Of a DNA stretch of 64,000 nt, positions 1 to 9,420 are shown in pieces. This stretch comes from Chitinophaga sp. H8 (GTDB lineage: Bacteria; Bacteroidota; Bacteroidia; Chitinophagales; Chitinophagaceae), in contig NZ_JBEXAC010000002.1 of the NCBI RefSeq assembly GCF_040567655.1, positions 1,550,001 through 1,614,000 on the forward strand, in the 5' to 3' direction. Below the pieces are notes generated by a model, which was not told the origin of the DNA, ran no database searches, and saw nothing but the letters and a program-made list of their open reading frames with translations. How positions within the stretch are numbered: position 1 is the stretch's first letter; each line of letters begins with the position of its first letter. The translations under genes and the position numbers were made by a program.

Positions 1-2921
1 GGCAATGCCCCCAGCGCCATGGCCAGACTGGTCATCAGAATGGGGCGTAAGCGCATAGAAGAAGCTTCTACTGCTGCGCTGAGCTTATCCATTCCTTCTT
101 CCCTTTTCTGGTTGGCAAACTCCACGATGAGGATCCCGTTTTTGGTAACCAGCCCTATGAGCATAATTACGCCTATCTGTGAAAATATGTTCCAGGTCTG
201 GTTAAAGATCCAGAGTGAGAGCAATGCCCCGGCAAAAGCCAGTGGTACGGTAAGCATGATGATCAGCGGGTCGATCCAGCTTTCAAACTGTGCCGCCAGT
301 ACGAGGTAAATGAGTACCAGTGCCAGTACCAATGCAAACATGGTATTAGAGCCGCTTTCTGCAAAATCGCGGGAGGAACCGGTTAGTGCAGTAGAGAAGG
401 AATCATCTATTACCTGGTCTTGCTTCAGTTTATTAAAGATGCCGTACATGGCGTTGATACCATCCCCTACCGTTTTGCCTGGAGCAAGACTGGCAGAGAT
501 GGTAGCTGATTTATACCGGTTGAAGTGATAGATGATGGGAGGGCTGGTTTCTTCCTGGATGGTAACCAGGTTATCCAGCTGTATGGCTTCTCCTCTGGAA
601 TTGCGCACATAGAGATTTTGCAGGTCCATAGGTTTATCGCGGTTACCGCGGAATACCTGTCCCATAACCTGGTATTGTTTCCCATTCCGGATAAAGTAGC
701 CATATCTTAGATTACTCAATGCCAGTTGCAGCGTAGAGGAGATATCATTTACAGATACGCCCAGTTCACTGGCCTTGGCGCGGTTAATATGAATACGCAG
801 TTCCGGTTTATTAAACTTCAGATCCACGTCTACGCCCTGGAAAACGGGGTTATTATTGGCCTCTTCCAGAAAGCGGGGCAGTACCGCCGCCAGGCTGTCG
901 AAGTTGATATGCTGAAGTACAAATGCCACGGGAAGCCCGCTACGGCGGCCTACCTGGATGGTTTGCTGCTCAATGGCAAATACGCGTCCTTCCGGAAAGC
1001 GGTACATATTGCGGTTCACCATATTCACGATATCCTTCTGGGAGCGGGTACGATCGTGCGGATCTTTGAGCATTACGTTGGCAAAAGCGCTATTTACCGC
1101 ACCACCACCACTAAAGCCCGGAGCGGTTACGCTGAGTATGATTTTCTTTTCGGGGATAGAGTCCTGCATGAATTGGGTGAGCTGGTCCACATAATGGTCC
1201 ATATAATCAAAGGAAGTACCTTCCGGAGCCGTAACAGACAGGCGGAAAGTGCTGCGGTCTTCCAGCGGCGCCAGTTCTGACGGCAATGATTTGAACAGGA
1301 AGAAGATCATGGCCAGACAGATAGCGATCACTACGGAGGCTACCCAACGTACCTTCATGAAATGTTGCAGGGAGTTTTTATACCCATCTTCCATCCAGCG
1401 GAAGAAAGGTTCCGTTTTTTCATACAGCCAGGAGTGGGTATGTGTTTTACGTCCCAGTTTTACGTTCAGTACCGGCGTCAGTGTTAACGACACAAAAGCA
1501 GAAATCAGTACGGCACCGGCCACCACGATACCAAATTCGCGGAACAGCTGTCCTACAAACCCTTTCAGGAAGATGATGGGAAGGAATACGAAAGCCAGCG
1601 TAATAGAGGTAGCGATTACCGCAAAGAAGATTTCTTCGGAGCCTTCCCTGGCTGCCTTCATACGTGGCATACCTGCCTCTATCTTTTTATAGATGTTTTC
1701 CGTTACCACAATACCATCATCCACCACAAGACCAGTAGCCAGTACAATAGCCAGCAGGGTAAGGATATTGATAGTAAAGCCGCACATATACATTATAAAG
1801 AATGCACCGATCAGGGATACCGGAATATCTATCAATGGGCGGAAAGCCATGAGCCAGTCGCGGAAAAAGAGATAGATGATCAGGATAACAAGTGTTAAGG
1901 CGATGATCAGTGTTTCTTCCACTTCTTCGATAGATTGTTTGATGAAGCGGGTATTATCCATAGCAATATCCACCTTAAAGTCCTGGGGGATATCTTTTTT
2001 CAGTTGTTCAAAGCGTTTATAGAATTCGTCTGCAATAGCCACGTAGTTGGATCCCGGTTGTGGGATCAGTGCCAGTGCAATCATAGGTACCCCGGATTCT
2101 TTCAGGATGGTTTCTTCGTTTTCGGGCCCCAGTACGGCCTGGCCAATATCGCGGATATGAATTTCGCTACCGTTGACGGTTTTGATGATAAGGTTATTGA
2201 ACTCTTCTTCCCCTACCAGGCGGCCAAAAGTACGTACGGTGAGTTCTGTGGCATTACCGGCAATTTTTCCGGAGGGCAGTTCTACGTTTTCCCGGACGAG
2301 AGCAGCCTGTACATCAGAGGGCGTAAGGCTGAAGGCAGATAATTTGGCCGGGTCCATCCAGATGCGCATGGCATATTTCTTTTCTCCCCATATCTGAATA
2401 GCACTTACGCCGGGTATTGTTTGCAGTTTTTCGAGCAGTACGTTGGTACCAAACTCTGTTACTTCCAGCTGGTTGCGGGTATTACTTTGCACCGTCATGG
2501 AGATGATAGCATCAGAGTTAGCATCCTGTTTGGATACTACCGGCGGAGCATCGAGGTCGGGCGGCAGGGTACGTTGTGCCTGGGATACTTTATCCCGCAC
2601 GTCGTTGGTAGCCGCTTCGAGGTCTTCTCCCAGTTCAAATTCCACGGTAATATTACTACTCCCCTGGCTGCTGCTGGAAGAGATATTTTTGATACCCGCG
2701 ATACCATTGATGGCTTTTTCCAGTGGTTCGGTAATCTGGGTTTCAATGATATCGGAGTTGGCCCCTGCGTAAGAGGTCCGCACATTTACGATGGGCGGGT
2801 CGATGGCGGGAAAATCCCTTACCCCTAAAAAGGTAAAGCCCACAACACCAAAGATCACGATGATGATGTTCATCACAATTGCCAGTACGGGCCGTTTGAG
2901 CGATATGGAAGGTAAACTCAT
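1..2921 (-). CDS. RND family efflux transporter permease, C-terminus cut by window edge
   Basis: This is the inner-membrane pump subunit of a tripartite RND efflux system, which uses the proton gradient to export drugs or other toxic compounds through an adaptor and an outer-membrane channel. The leftward frame opens with ATG at 2921 and stays open to the window edge, giving about 973 of the usual 1,000-1,050 residues. The N-terminus has the family look: MSLPSISLKRPVLAIVMN, a first membrane helix, then a RDFPAIDPPIVNV stretch and SYAGANSDIIETQITEPLE, typical of AcrB/MexF-type HAE1 pumps. The adaptor gene lies 117 bases upstream in the same direction, so they form one operon. An outer-membrane factor gene would be expected beyond the left edge. 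The substrate cannot be told. Confidence 0.93.
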   Translation of the reverse strand, partial: MSLPSISLKRPVLAIVMNIIIVIFGVVGFTFLGVRDFPAIDPPIVNVRTSYAGANSDIIETQITEPLEKAINGIAGIKNISSSSSQGSSNITVEFELGEDLEAATNDVRDKVSQAQRTLPPDLDAPPVVSKQDANSDAIISMTVQSNTRNQLEVTEFGTNVLLEKLQTIPGVSAIQIWGEKKYAMRIWMDPAKLSAFSLTPSDVQAALVRENVELPSGKIAGNATELTVRTFGRLVGEEEFNNLIIKTVNGSEIHIRDIGQAVLGPENEETILKESGVPMIALALIPQPGSNYVAIADEFYKRFEQLKKDIPQDFKVDIAMDNTRFIKQSIEEVEETLIIALTLVILIIYLFFRDWLMAFRPLIDIPVSLIGAFFIMYMCGFTINILTLLAIVLATGLVVDDGIVVTENIYKKIEAGMPRMKAAREGSEEIFFAVIATSITLAFVFLPIIFLKGFVGQLFREFGIVVAGAVLISAFVSLTLTPVLNVKLGRKTHTHSWLYEKTEPFFRWMEDGYKNSLQHFMKVRWVASVVIAICLAMIFFLFKSLPSELAPLEDRSTFRLSVTAPEGTSFDYMDHYVDQLTQFMQDSIPEKKIILSVTAPGFSGGGAVNSAFANVMLKDPHDRTRSQKDIVNMVNRNMYRFPEGRVFAIEQQTIQVGRRSGLPVAFVLQHINFDSLAAVLPRFLEEANNNPVFQGVDVDLKFNKPELRIHINRAKASELGVSVNDISSTLQLALSNLRYGYFIRNGKQYQVMGQVFRGNRDKPMDLQNLYVRNSRGEAIQLDNLVTIQEETSPPIIYHFNRYKSATISASLAPGKTVGDGINAMYGIFNKLKQDQVIDDSFSTALTGSSRDFAESGSNTMFALVLALVLIYLVLAAQFESWIDPLIIMLTVPLAFAGALLSLWIFNQTWNIFSQIGVIMLIGLVTKNGILIVEFANQKREEGMDKLSAAVEASSMRLRPILMTSLAMALGAL

Positions 2922-3038
2922 TTTAAAGAATTTGAAAAGACGAATAGCCAATAATGATCAGTCTGTCAGGAGTGGGCCGGTATAACAAGTGATCCGGAAC
3001 CAGATAGTACGGTTACAGGTACAGCTCCTGGCAGCCGT

Positions 3039-4115
3039 TTAGTTCACCGAATTGTATTTCAGGATCATACCGGGTTTAAGTTGCATGATACCGGTAGTGA
3101 TAACGGTATCACCTACATTTAAGCCGGAAGTGATCTGTACATTGGTTTCGTTACGGATCCCTGTTTCCACGATTACAAATTTGGCTTTACCCTGGTTGGC
3201 GATAATGACTTTTTTATCGCGGGTACCGGGGATGACTGCCTGAGTAGGAATCATGATAGCATCCGGCATATCCTTTAAGGTGATGACTACTTTGGCAAAG
3301 GACCCTGGAAACAGTTTGTTGCCGGAATTGGGCACAATGGCCCTTATTTTCACCGTTCTGGTAGCCAGGTCAATTTTAGGATCGATGGCATAGATACTGC
3401 CTTTGTAATCATTTTTGTCACCAGATACCTTAAAGGTCACCTGGTCGTGCAGTTTAATCACATTGCGGTATTTTTCGGGTACAGCGAAGTCTATTTTCAG
3501 CGGATCGATCTGCTGGAGGGTGGTCAGCACTACGGTTGGAGAGATGATGGCCCCTTCACTCACATTACGCAGGCCCAGTTTTCCGCTGAAGGGCGCGCGC
3601 AGTTCGGTTTTTTGCAGTTGTGTTTGCGTGTATTCCATATCTGCACCGTATGCACTCACCTGATTGCGGGTTACGTCTACATCCTGCTGGCTGATACCGT
3701 TTATTTTAAGGAGGTTTTCCTGTCTTTCGAGGGTGGTTTTAGCCAATTGCTGCTGAAGTTTGAGCTTTTGCAGCTGTGCTTTCAGGTCTTCGTCATAAAT
3801 TTTAACGAGGAGGGTACCTTTGGCAACGTTGGTACCTTCTTTAAAGTAGAGGTGGGTAATACGGCCGGATATTTCGGCTTTTACTTCCACTTCTTCATTA
3901 CTCTGGAGGGTACCACTGGCTTCGATGACTTCGTCCAGTGGGGCACTTTTCACTATAAAGGCATCTGCCAGCACTGATTTAGGGCCAGGGGCACTTTGAG
4001 GTGCAGGCGCCTGGGCTTTTTTACCGCCGGCTACCTTTTTATACACCAGGAAGATAACAATAGCTGCTACTGCCAATATAACTAGTGTCCATAATGTCTT
4101 TTTACTGCTGGCCAT
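3039..4115 (-). CDS. RND efflux periplasmic adaptor subunit (HlyD/MFP family)
   Basis: This membrane-fusion protein of 358 residues links the RND permease downstream to an outer-membrane channel. Residues 9-26 form an N-terminal membrane anchor, followed by an Ala/Pro-rich linker (residues 32-46). The first lipoyl-like half (EVKAEISGRITHLYFKEGT) is followed by a coiled-coil hairpin rich in Leu/Gln (LKAQLQKLKLQQQLAKTTL), then the second lipoyl half (LRAPFSGKLGLRNVSEGA) and the beta-barrel domain. The C-terminal IPTQAVIPGTRDKKV segment is typical of the family. It is the first gene of the efflux operon. No regulator gene lies next to it; the 600 bases upstream hold no gene. Confidence 0.93.
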   Translation of the reverse strand: MASSKKTLWTLVILAVAAIVIFLVYKKVAGGKKAQAPAPQSAPGPKSVLADAFIVKSAPLDEVIEASGTLQSNEEVEVKAEISGRITHLYFKEGTNVAKGTLLVKIYDEDLKAQLQKLKLQQQLAKTTLERQENLLKINGISQQDVDVTRNQVSAYGADMEYTQTQLQKTELRAPFSGKLGLRNVSEGAIISPTVVLTTLQQIDPLKIDFAVPEKYRNVIKLHDQVTFKVSGDKNDYKGSIYAIDPKIDLATRTVKIRAIVPNSGNKLFPGSFAKVVITLKDMPDAIMIPTQAVIPGTRDKKVIIANQGKAKFVIVETGIRNETNVQITSGLNVGDTVITTGIMQLKPGMILKYNSVN

Positions 4116-4650
4116 GTTGTTGATTAATTATAATTAAGTACGGTTTTACGGATGTTATAAGCTTTCAGGTGATACGTCCCGGGTTTTGGCAGGGCCGTTT
4201 TATCATTTACTGTTCAGTGCAGTTGTTAGTGATGAGCTTTAAGAGGAATTGGCCCGAAGCTTGTGTATCCTGATTTAAAGTTCAAAGCTCAAAAGCTTAC
4301 ATATGCAATTGTAAAGTAACTTTCTATTCCATAAGCAGGGCAAATTTAGTAAATGCGGGAGGTGGATGTGCGGTTATAGTGTTAATTAGCGTTAAGGGGG
4401 TACACCAGTGGTGAAAAAGGCTGTTAAATGGTTTATTTCGGTGTTGTAGCATTTTATACCCTGATTTTACTACCTTTCCACCCAAATTAAGAGATTTGGC
4501 TGACAAGGGTGTTGATTTTTTCCATTTATTAGCTTAAGGGAGGTGAAATGGTGGGGTAAGATGCTTTGTTAACAATATTAAAATAGCTTACGGGTACTGT
4601 GTTTGGCGGGATTAGCAGGTGAGAACACCTGTTAAAATTTCGCCATGCTG
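4116..4650. other. intergenic stretch without a gene
   Basis: Between the adaptor gene start and the acpP promoter I see no convincing coding frame. The 60-residue frames here have no protein-like features. The region must hold the leftward promoter of the efflux operon, but I could not place a box pair with confidence. Confidence 0.5.
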
Positions 4651-4679
4651 TTGGCAATTCAATAAAAATTATATTTTTG
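4651..4679 (+). promoter_or_regulatory. promoter of acpP-fabF-rnc (Bacteroidota sigma-A type)
   Basis: TTG at 4651-4653 (-33) and TATTTTTG at 4672-4679 (-7) are separated by 18 nt. This closely matches the Bacteroidota housekeeping consensus TTTG-N19-TAnnTTTG. Transcription would start near 4686, leaving a leader of about 27 nt before acpP. The strong match suits the high demand for acyl carrier protein. Confidence 0.7.
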
Positions 4680-4712
4680 CAGTCAAGTTTTAAACCAAAA
4701 ACACTTAAAATT

Positions 4713-4949
4713 ATGTCAGACATTGCATCAAGAGTTAAAAAGATCATCATTGACAAATTGGGCGTTGACGAAGCCGAGGTAACTCCTGAAGCCAGCTTTA
4801 CCAACGACTTAGGCGCTGACTCTTTGGATACGGTAGAACTGATTATGGAATTTGAAAAAGAATTCAACATCTCTATTCCCGACGAACAAGCTGAAACTAT
4901 TACCACTGTTGGCCAGGCAGTAGCTTACCTGGAAGAACATGTAAAATAA
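4713..4949 (+). CDS. acpP: acyl carrier protein
   Basis: Acyl carrier protein, 78 residues, carries growing fatty acyl chains on a 4'-phosphopantetheine arm in type II fatty acid synthesis. The attachment serine is Ser37 in the [10 protein letters not shown] motif, and the acidic helix II that docks partner enzymes follows ([16 protein letters not shown]). I chose the ATG at 4713 because it gives the standard length and N-terminus ([12 protein letters not shown]); an upstream TTG frame would overlap the promoter. fabF follows after 23 bases and rnc after that, the usual Bacteroidota order. Confidence 0.98.
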   Translation: MSDIASRVKKIIIDKLGVDEAEVTPEASFTNDLGADSLDTVELIMEFEKEFNISIPDEQAETITTVGQAVAYLEEHVK

Positions 4950-4972
4950 TCCTACTAATCAGAATTGTTTTA

Positions 4973-6226
4973 ATGCAACCAAGACGAGTAGTCGTTACAG
5001 GTTTAGGCGCTCTTACACCGGTCGGCAATTCCGCACAGGATTACTGGCAGGGATTGACGAACGGTGTATCTGGCGCAGATTTCATCAAACAATTTGACGC
5101 TTCCAAGTTCAAAACCCGTTTTGCTTGTGAACTGAAGAATTTTGATCCAACTAACTACCTGGACAAAAAGGAGGCCCGTAAAATGGACCCCTTTACGCAA
5201 ACCGCTGTTATCGCTTCCGATGAGGCTATACTGCATGCCGGTATAGACAAAAATACGATCAATGCTGATCGTGTGGGAGTGATATGGGGTACAGGCGTGG
5301 GTGGTATGATCAACTTCAGTAACGAGCTGAAAGATTTTTATAAAGGAGACGGAACCCCGAGGTTCAGTCCTTTTTTGATTACCCGGCTGATATTAGATAT
5401 AGCGGCAGGGTATATTTCTATGCGTAATGGATTCCGCGGGCCTAATTTTTCTGTGGTATCTGCCTGTGCATCTGCTACCAATGCTATTATTGAGGCGATG
5501 TACAATATCCGCTATGGCAAAGCAGACATGATCATTACCGGAGGTTCGGAAAATGTGATCAATGAGCCTTGCGTAGGAGGATTTAACGCTATGAAAGCCT
5601 TATCAGAACGGAATGATGATCCTAAAACGGCTTCACGTCCTTTCGACCTTGACAGAGATGGCTTTGTGATGGGAGAAGGAGCGGCGGCTATCGTGCTGGA
5701 ATCCTATGAGCACGCTACAGCCCGGGGAGCAAACATTCTGGTAGAGCTGGCAGGTGGTGGTGCTACCGCTGACGCACATCATATTACGGCCCCCCATCCG
5801 GAGGGATTAGGTGCCATGAATGTGATGCGGCAGGCATTACTGGATGCCGGTTTACAAACAGATGATATTGACTACATCAATGTGCATGGTACATCCACGC
5901 CATTGGGTGATGTGGCCGAGGTAAGGGCCATTCAGCATGTTTTTGGTGAACATGCTTATAAACTGAACATCAGCTCCACCAAATCCATGACGGGGCATTT
6001 ATTGGGTGCTGCCGGGGCCATAGAGTCTGTTGCAGTTATTATGTCTATTATGAACGGCATAGTTCCTCCTACAATTAACCATTTTACGGATGATCCTCAG
6101 CTTGACCCAAAATTAAACTTTACCTTTAACACCGCACAACAAAGAGAGGTAAGAGCTGCTTTAACCAATACTTTTGGTTTTGGTGGCCATAACGCTTCTG
6201 TTATTTTCAAAAAATTTGTTCCTTGA
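4973..6226 (+). CDS. fabF: beta-ketoacyl-ACP synthase II
   Basis: KAS II (417 residues) condenses malonyl-ACP with acyl-ACP during fatty acid elongation in the cytoplasm. The thiolase-fold catalytic triad is visible: Cys165 in VVSACASATN, His305 in NVHGTSTPLGD and His342 in STKSMTGHLLGAAGA. Length and motifs are full and normal. It lies directly behind acpP, with rnc starting 4 bases after its stop, so the three genes should be cotranscribed. Confusion with FabB is unlikely, since FabB is absent from most Bacteroidota and the spacing of the motifs fits FabF. Confidence 0.97.
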   Translation: MQPRRVVVTGLGALTPVGNSAQDYWQGLTNGVSGADFIKQFDASKFKTRFACELKNFDPTNYLDKKEARKMDPFTQTAVIASDEAILHAGIDKNTINADRVGVIWGTGVGGMINFSNELKDFYKGDGTPRFSPFLITRLILDIAAGYISMRNGFRGPNFSVVSACASATNAIIEAMYNIRYGKADMIITGGSENVINEPCVGGFNAMKALSERNDDPKTASRPFDLDRDGFVMGEGAAAIVLESYEHATARGANILVELAGGGATADAHHITAPHPEGLGAMNVMRQALLDAGLQTDDIDYINVHGTSTPLGDVAEVRAIQHVFGEHAYKLNISSTKSMTGHLLGAAGAIESVAVIMSIMNGIVPPTINHFTDDPQLDPKLNFTFNTAQQREVRAALTNTFGFGGHNASVIFKKFVP

Positions 6227-6230
6227 TTGT

Positions 6231-6959
6231 GTGAAATTACTGCCAGGTTTTTTATATCGTTTCGTATCCAAAAAAAGGCAACTATACAAAGACCTTTACA
6301 ATTTACTGGGGTTTGCGCCTGGTAACTTCTCTTTGTATGAAGTAGCCCTGAGCCACCGTTCCAGCAAGGAGAAATTCCTGGAAAGCAATGAACGGCTGGA
6401 ATACCTGGGTGATGCCATCCTGGGCGCCATTGTGGGAGATTACCTCTTTAAAAAATACCCCTATAAAACAGAAGGTTATTTAACTGAAATGCGGTCTAAG
6501 ATCGTAAACCGGCAACAGCTGAATGATATTGCCATTAAAATGGGCCTTCGCAAACTGACGATCTACGATAAATACAACAGCTTTCTCAAAATAAGCCAGA
6601 TATTCGGCAACACACTGGAAGCACTGGTAGGTGCTGTATACCTGGACCGGGGCTATAACAGAACACAGCAATTTGTATATAAGCGCATTATCCTGCCTTA
6701 TATAGATATGGAGCTACTGGAAAGTGTGGAAATGAACCACAAGAACAAACTTTATGGATGGGCCAATAAAAACGGCAAAGTACTGGAGTTTGAATTGCTG
6801 GAAGAGCAAATGGATAATGGCCGCCGCATCTTTACAGTAGGTGCTGTAGTAGATGGCCAGTTGATTTGCAGTGGTAAAGCCTTCAATAAAAAAGATGCCA
6901 GTCAGATTGCTGCTTCTCAGGCTATTGAAATCCTTGGCCTTGGAGAAGGTAAGGAATAG
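6231..6959 (+). CDS. rnc: ribonuclease III
   Basis: RNase III cleaves double-stranded RNA in rRNA maturation and antisense control. With the GTG start at 6231 (VKLLPGFLYRFVSKKRQ) the protein has 242 residues and starts 4 bases after fabF. The frame is also open back to 6174, inside fabF, but that would add hydrophobic residues with no family equivalent. The signature ERLEYLGDAILG lies near residues 54-65 with the acidic metal ligands, and a second acidic site lies in EALVGAVYLDRG. The C-terminal double-stranded-RNA-binding domain runs from HKNKLYGWANKNG to the end, with the KKDASQIAASQA helix. It may process the antisense RNAs predicted in this window, which is only an inference. Confidence 0.95.
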   Translation: MKLLPGFLYRFVSKKRQLYKDLYNLLGFAPGNFSLYEVALSHRSSKEKFLESNERLEYLGDAILGAIVGDYLFKKYPYKTEGYLTEMRSKIVNRQQLNDIAIKMGLRKLTIYDKYNSFLKISQIFGNTLEALVGAVYLDRGYNRTQQFVYKRIILPYIDMELLESVEMNHKNKLYGWANKNGKVLEFELLEEQMDNGRRIFTVGAVVDGQLICSGKAFNKKDASQIAASQAIEILGLGEGKE

Positions 6960-6965
6960 GTCAGC

Positions 6966-7316
6966 CTACCTGTTGTAATGATGCCTTTCGTGGATAATCT
7001 TCCCGTTTTTCCACCGCTGTACAGATACCTGATTTAGTTTCAGATGACCAAACTTCTTATGGTCAAATTCATAATACCATTCTATTACGGACACATCATC
7101 ACTTATGATGACATTTTTCACGGTAGCATGGTGATGTGAGGTGGTATTAAAGAACTGTTCCACCTCTGCCCTATGTGCTGCCAGCCCTATTGTCGGGGCA
7201 TCTTCATTTTCATGTTTTACCAGGTTTTCATCATAAAACTGGTCCAGCGCGTCGCTGTATTTAAATGCTTTTAGTAAAGCGATATATTCCTCCACAAGAG
7301 ATGGCAATGCCTGCAT
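6966..7316 (-). CDS. SnoaL/NTF2-like domain protein
   Basis: A small alpha+beta-barrel protein of 116 residues from the internal ATG at 7316 (MQALPSLVEEYIALLK). It has the usual SnoaL-like order: an N-terminal helix pair with FYDENLVKHENED, then EVEQFFNTTSHHHATVKNVIIS and a C-terminal strand pair ending in WKNGKIIHERHHY. Such proteins are polyketide-cyclase-like or ligand-binding folds with varied roles, so no reaction can be given. The frame is open to 7418, but those extra residues look non-native (basic, no fold match), so the shorter start is preferred. It ends convergently with rnc, 6 bases apart, and is the last gene of a leftward group. Confidence 0.75.
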   Translation of the reverse strand: MQALPSLVEEYIALLKAFKYSDALDQFYDENLVKHENEDAPTIGLAAHRAEVEQFFNTTSHHHATVKNVIISDDVSVIEWYYEFDHKKFGHLKLNQVSVQRWKNGKIIHERHHYNR

Positions 7317-7429
7317 GTTTGTTGCGTTTTTAGGGTGAGCGAATTTCTTTCCCAGGATAAAAGGGCTGCTCCTGGGTTGTAACAGGTACACGATTTTGAA
7401 TTTTGCATTGGAGCTCATGGTATACGATT

Positions 7430-8050
7430 TTACTTTACCGGCTGCCGCAGAATAGTTTTCATTTTCTCCGGTGCTGCTTTTCTGGGATCGGATAAGTAGA
7501 TTTCATGGTGCCGTCCGGTTGCGGTCAGTCCCTGCTGTTCAATAAAATCATGCATCAATCCTAAGGTAAATGCTTCTGTGGCATATGGACCTGTATGCAT
7601 GACCTGTACACATTTTCCTTCTTCCCATTGTTCAATGGTTACTTCCTGTAGCAGGTCCATTTTTTTCTTTTCAATGGCTTTGGCGATTGCTTCCCTGAAA
7701 TGGGTATCGGTAACATAGGCAGGCATGCGTATCATTACTTCCCATCGCCATTCGCTTTTAGGGATACTTTGCGGATTGATGATACCATGCTGCCACCAGC
7801 GTTCATCCTCCACCCACCAAAGGCCTTCCAGCTTGCAAACGGTAAAATCCCGGCTCTGTAGCTTGCAAAGGTTTTTAATGCCATAAGCAGTGGTGTACAA
7901 AGCCTGGACCCGCTCTTCAAAAGGCTTTTCATTGGGATCGCCTTGTCCGGGGATCTTAATAAAAGTGCCCTTTGCCACCGTAAGTAATTGTGGTATCGGA
8001 GCAGCAGTATAGTAGCTTTTCAGTGATTTTGTGAGATCGGTCTTTTCCAT
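7430..8050 (-). CDS. GyrI-like small-molecule-binding protein (COG4832 type)
   Basis: A stand-alone GyrI-like (AraC effector-binding fold) protein of 206 residues starting at the ATG at 8050 (MEKTDLTKSLKSYYTA). Features of this group are the early IKIPGQGDPNEKPFEERVQAL segment, the paired Trp motif GLWWVEDERWW, and the C-terminal half EQWEEGKCVQVMHTGPYATE and HHEIYLSDPRKAAPEKMKTI. These proteins bind or hydrolyse small hydrophobic compounds; the exact ligand is unknown. No DNA-binding domain is present. The next gene but one also ends in a GyrI-like domain, which suggests a shared kind of ligand. Confidence 0.85.
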   Translation of the reverse strand: MEKTDLTKSLKSYYTAAPIPQLLTVAKGTFIKIPGQGDPNEKPFEERVQALYTTAYGIKNLCKLQSRDFTVCKLEGLWWVEDERWWQHGIINPQSIPKSEWRWEVMIRMPAYVTDTHFREAIAKAIEKKKMDLLQEVTIEQWEEGKCVQVMHTGPYATEAFTLGLMHDFIEQQGLTATGRHHEIYLSDPRKAAPEKMKTILRQPVK

Positions 8051-8118
8051 ACTAAACAGTGTGATATTTCCTGCCAGCAATATGCCGGCAGGTGTATAAA
8101 GAACATAAAGTGGTTTAT

Positions 8119-8361
8119 CTAATCTTTAATGCAGTCTGTGATCTTAATGATATTGCCGGCAGGGTCTTTCAACTCTGCAGCCCATCCTGTAGTGATCTTA
8201 TAAGGAGGTTTGGTAAAGTGGATCCCTTTAGCCAACCATACCTGGTAGCTTTTCTTTACATTTTCTACTTCCAGATGTAAGGAAGGCTGATCGGTGGCTT
8301 TCCCATATTCCAGCGAAAGTCCCAGTACTAACAACCATGGCAATACGATATGCGTTTTCAT
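8119..8361 (-). pseudogene. truncated glyoxalase/VOC-domain remnant
   Basis: An 80-residue frame that resembles only the C-terminal half of a vicinal-oxygen-chelate (glyoxalase/bleomycin-resistance) protein. SLHLEVENVKKSYQVWLAKGI is followed by GWAAELKDPAGNIIKITD, the usual last strands. The first beta-alpha-beta unit that would hold the other metal ligands is missing. Only 30 bases separate its start from the stop of the upstream gene, so the missing half cannot be nearby and was probably deleted. It could still be a small expressed protein, since the frame is intact and starts with ATG. Confidence 0.55.
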
Positions 8362-8391
8362 GCGTAATCATTGAGCTAAATGATGTTATTA

Positions 8392-9420
8392 CTACAAAAT
8401 GCCTATCTGTATATTGGTAATATTGGCATCCGGATTTTCGAAGTCGCAGTGAATGTATTGTTCCCGGTTGCTTCCGGACATCTGGACTCCCGCTGTCATA
8501 ATCCCGTTGATCAACTGGTGATATGTCTGACCCATATTTGCCCAGGCCCCAGGATGTTGTATACTTACACAGTTAAAGGCAGGCAGTGTACGGCAGCCAT
8601 AAGGTGCAGGTACTTCCTTTACAGTAGTTACAGGCACACCAATTTCGAGGGTAAAGATATTGCCTGGTTGCCCGGTTACATTATGATAATGCCAGTGTTG
8701 AGGACCTACGATTTCGAGGTCGTTGGCAATCGCTTCCCGGAATATATCCCGTGCTACGGTACGTATCAGTGGAACCAGTCCTGCAAAGTCGGTCTGATAG
8801 CTGCGGTAGAAGAAGTTCATAGGAGGTACTGTCTGTATCTGGGGAGCTCCTTCTTTCAGGAAAAATTGCAACCAGAAAGTCAGTTTTTCATTCTGCAGCA
8901 GCTGTAATTCTTCCAGGATAGCTTTGGTAAATGCTACCATAGCGGTACCTGGTGCGGTGATAATATGCTGATCGGTAACACTGGGAGCAGCGATGTAGTT
9001 AGGTGCACCTTTATACTCAGGGAGCAGCATTTTTAACAGCCCCAGGTCATTACTGGTATGTTTGACATTATCCAGAAAACCATGTTCGGCCAGGAAAACA
9101 GTAGCCCCACAGATGGCAGCCAGTGGTTTTTGTGCCTGGATATGTGACTTTACAAGAGGTAATATCTCTTTGTTGGCCCCCTTTTCCATCGGTTCTCCAC
9201 CAGGAAGGAGCAGCAGGTCATGCGCACCAGGGCGTACATCAGCAAGTGCCAGCTGGGGTTGAATCCGGATACCACCTCCGGAAGTAACTGGCTGGCCATC
9301 TACAGAAAAGGTAATGACTTTTACCGTTGTGAAAGTGGTAAGGGCATAAGTAATCAGGGCAGGCTCCCAGTCGGAGTACTCATTATAAACAAACAAATAA
9401 CAATTGATATTCTCTTTCAT
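8392..9420 (-). CDS. DJ-1/PfpI domain fused to a GyrI-like binding domain
   Basis: A 342-residue two-domain protein. Residues 1 to about 185 form a DJ-1/PfpI (type 1 glutamine amidotransferase-like) fold, with LLLLPGGEPMEKGA and the nucleophile elbow cysteine in AAICGATVFLAEHGFL. Residues from about 200 onward (IQTVPPMNFFYRSYQTDF to the end) look like a GyrI/AraC effector-binding domain, with GPQHWHYHNV, PAPYGCRTLPAF and HPGAWANMGQTYHQL. There is no helix-turn-helix, so unlike GlxA-type regulators it is not a DNA-binding protein. The fusion pairs a possible hydrolase/isomerase with a ligand-binding fold. The role is unknown. Confidence 0.8.
   Translation of the reverse strand: MKENINCYLFVYNEYSDWEPALITYALTTFTTVKVITFSVDGQPVTSGGGIRIQPQLALADVRPGAHDLLLLPGGEPMEKGANKEILPLVKSHIQAQKPLAAICGATVFLAEHGFLDNVKHTSNDLGLLKMLLPEYKGAPNYIAAPSVTDQHIITAPGTAMVAFTKAILEELQLLQNEKLTFWLQFFLKEGAPQIQTVPPMNFFYRSYQTDFAGLVPLIRTVARDIFREAIANDLEIVGPQHWHYHNVTGQPGNIFTLEIGVPVTTVKEVPAPYGCRTLPAFNCVSIQHPGAWANMGQTYHQLINGIMTAGVQMSGSNREQYIHCDFENPDANITNIQIGIL

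Noticed and set aside
726..1280. Rightward 184-residue frame in the first 3 kb
   Set aside because: It is the reverse-strand shadow of the RND permease, which has clear family motifs over the same bases.
4324..4906. Leftward frames upstream of and over acpP
   Set aside because: One is the antisense shadow of acpP and the other has no protein-like composition or conserved motif.
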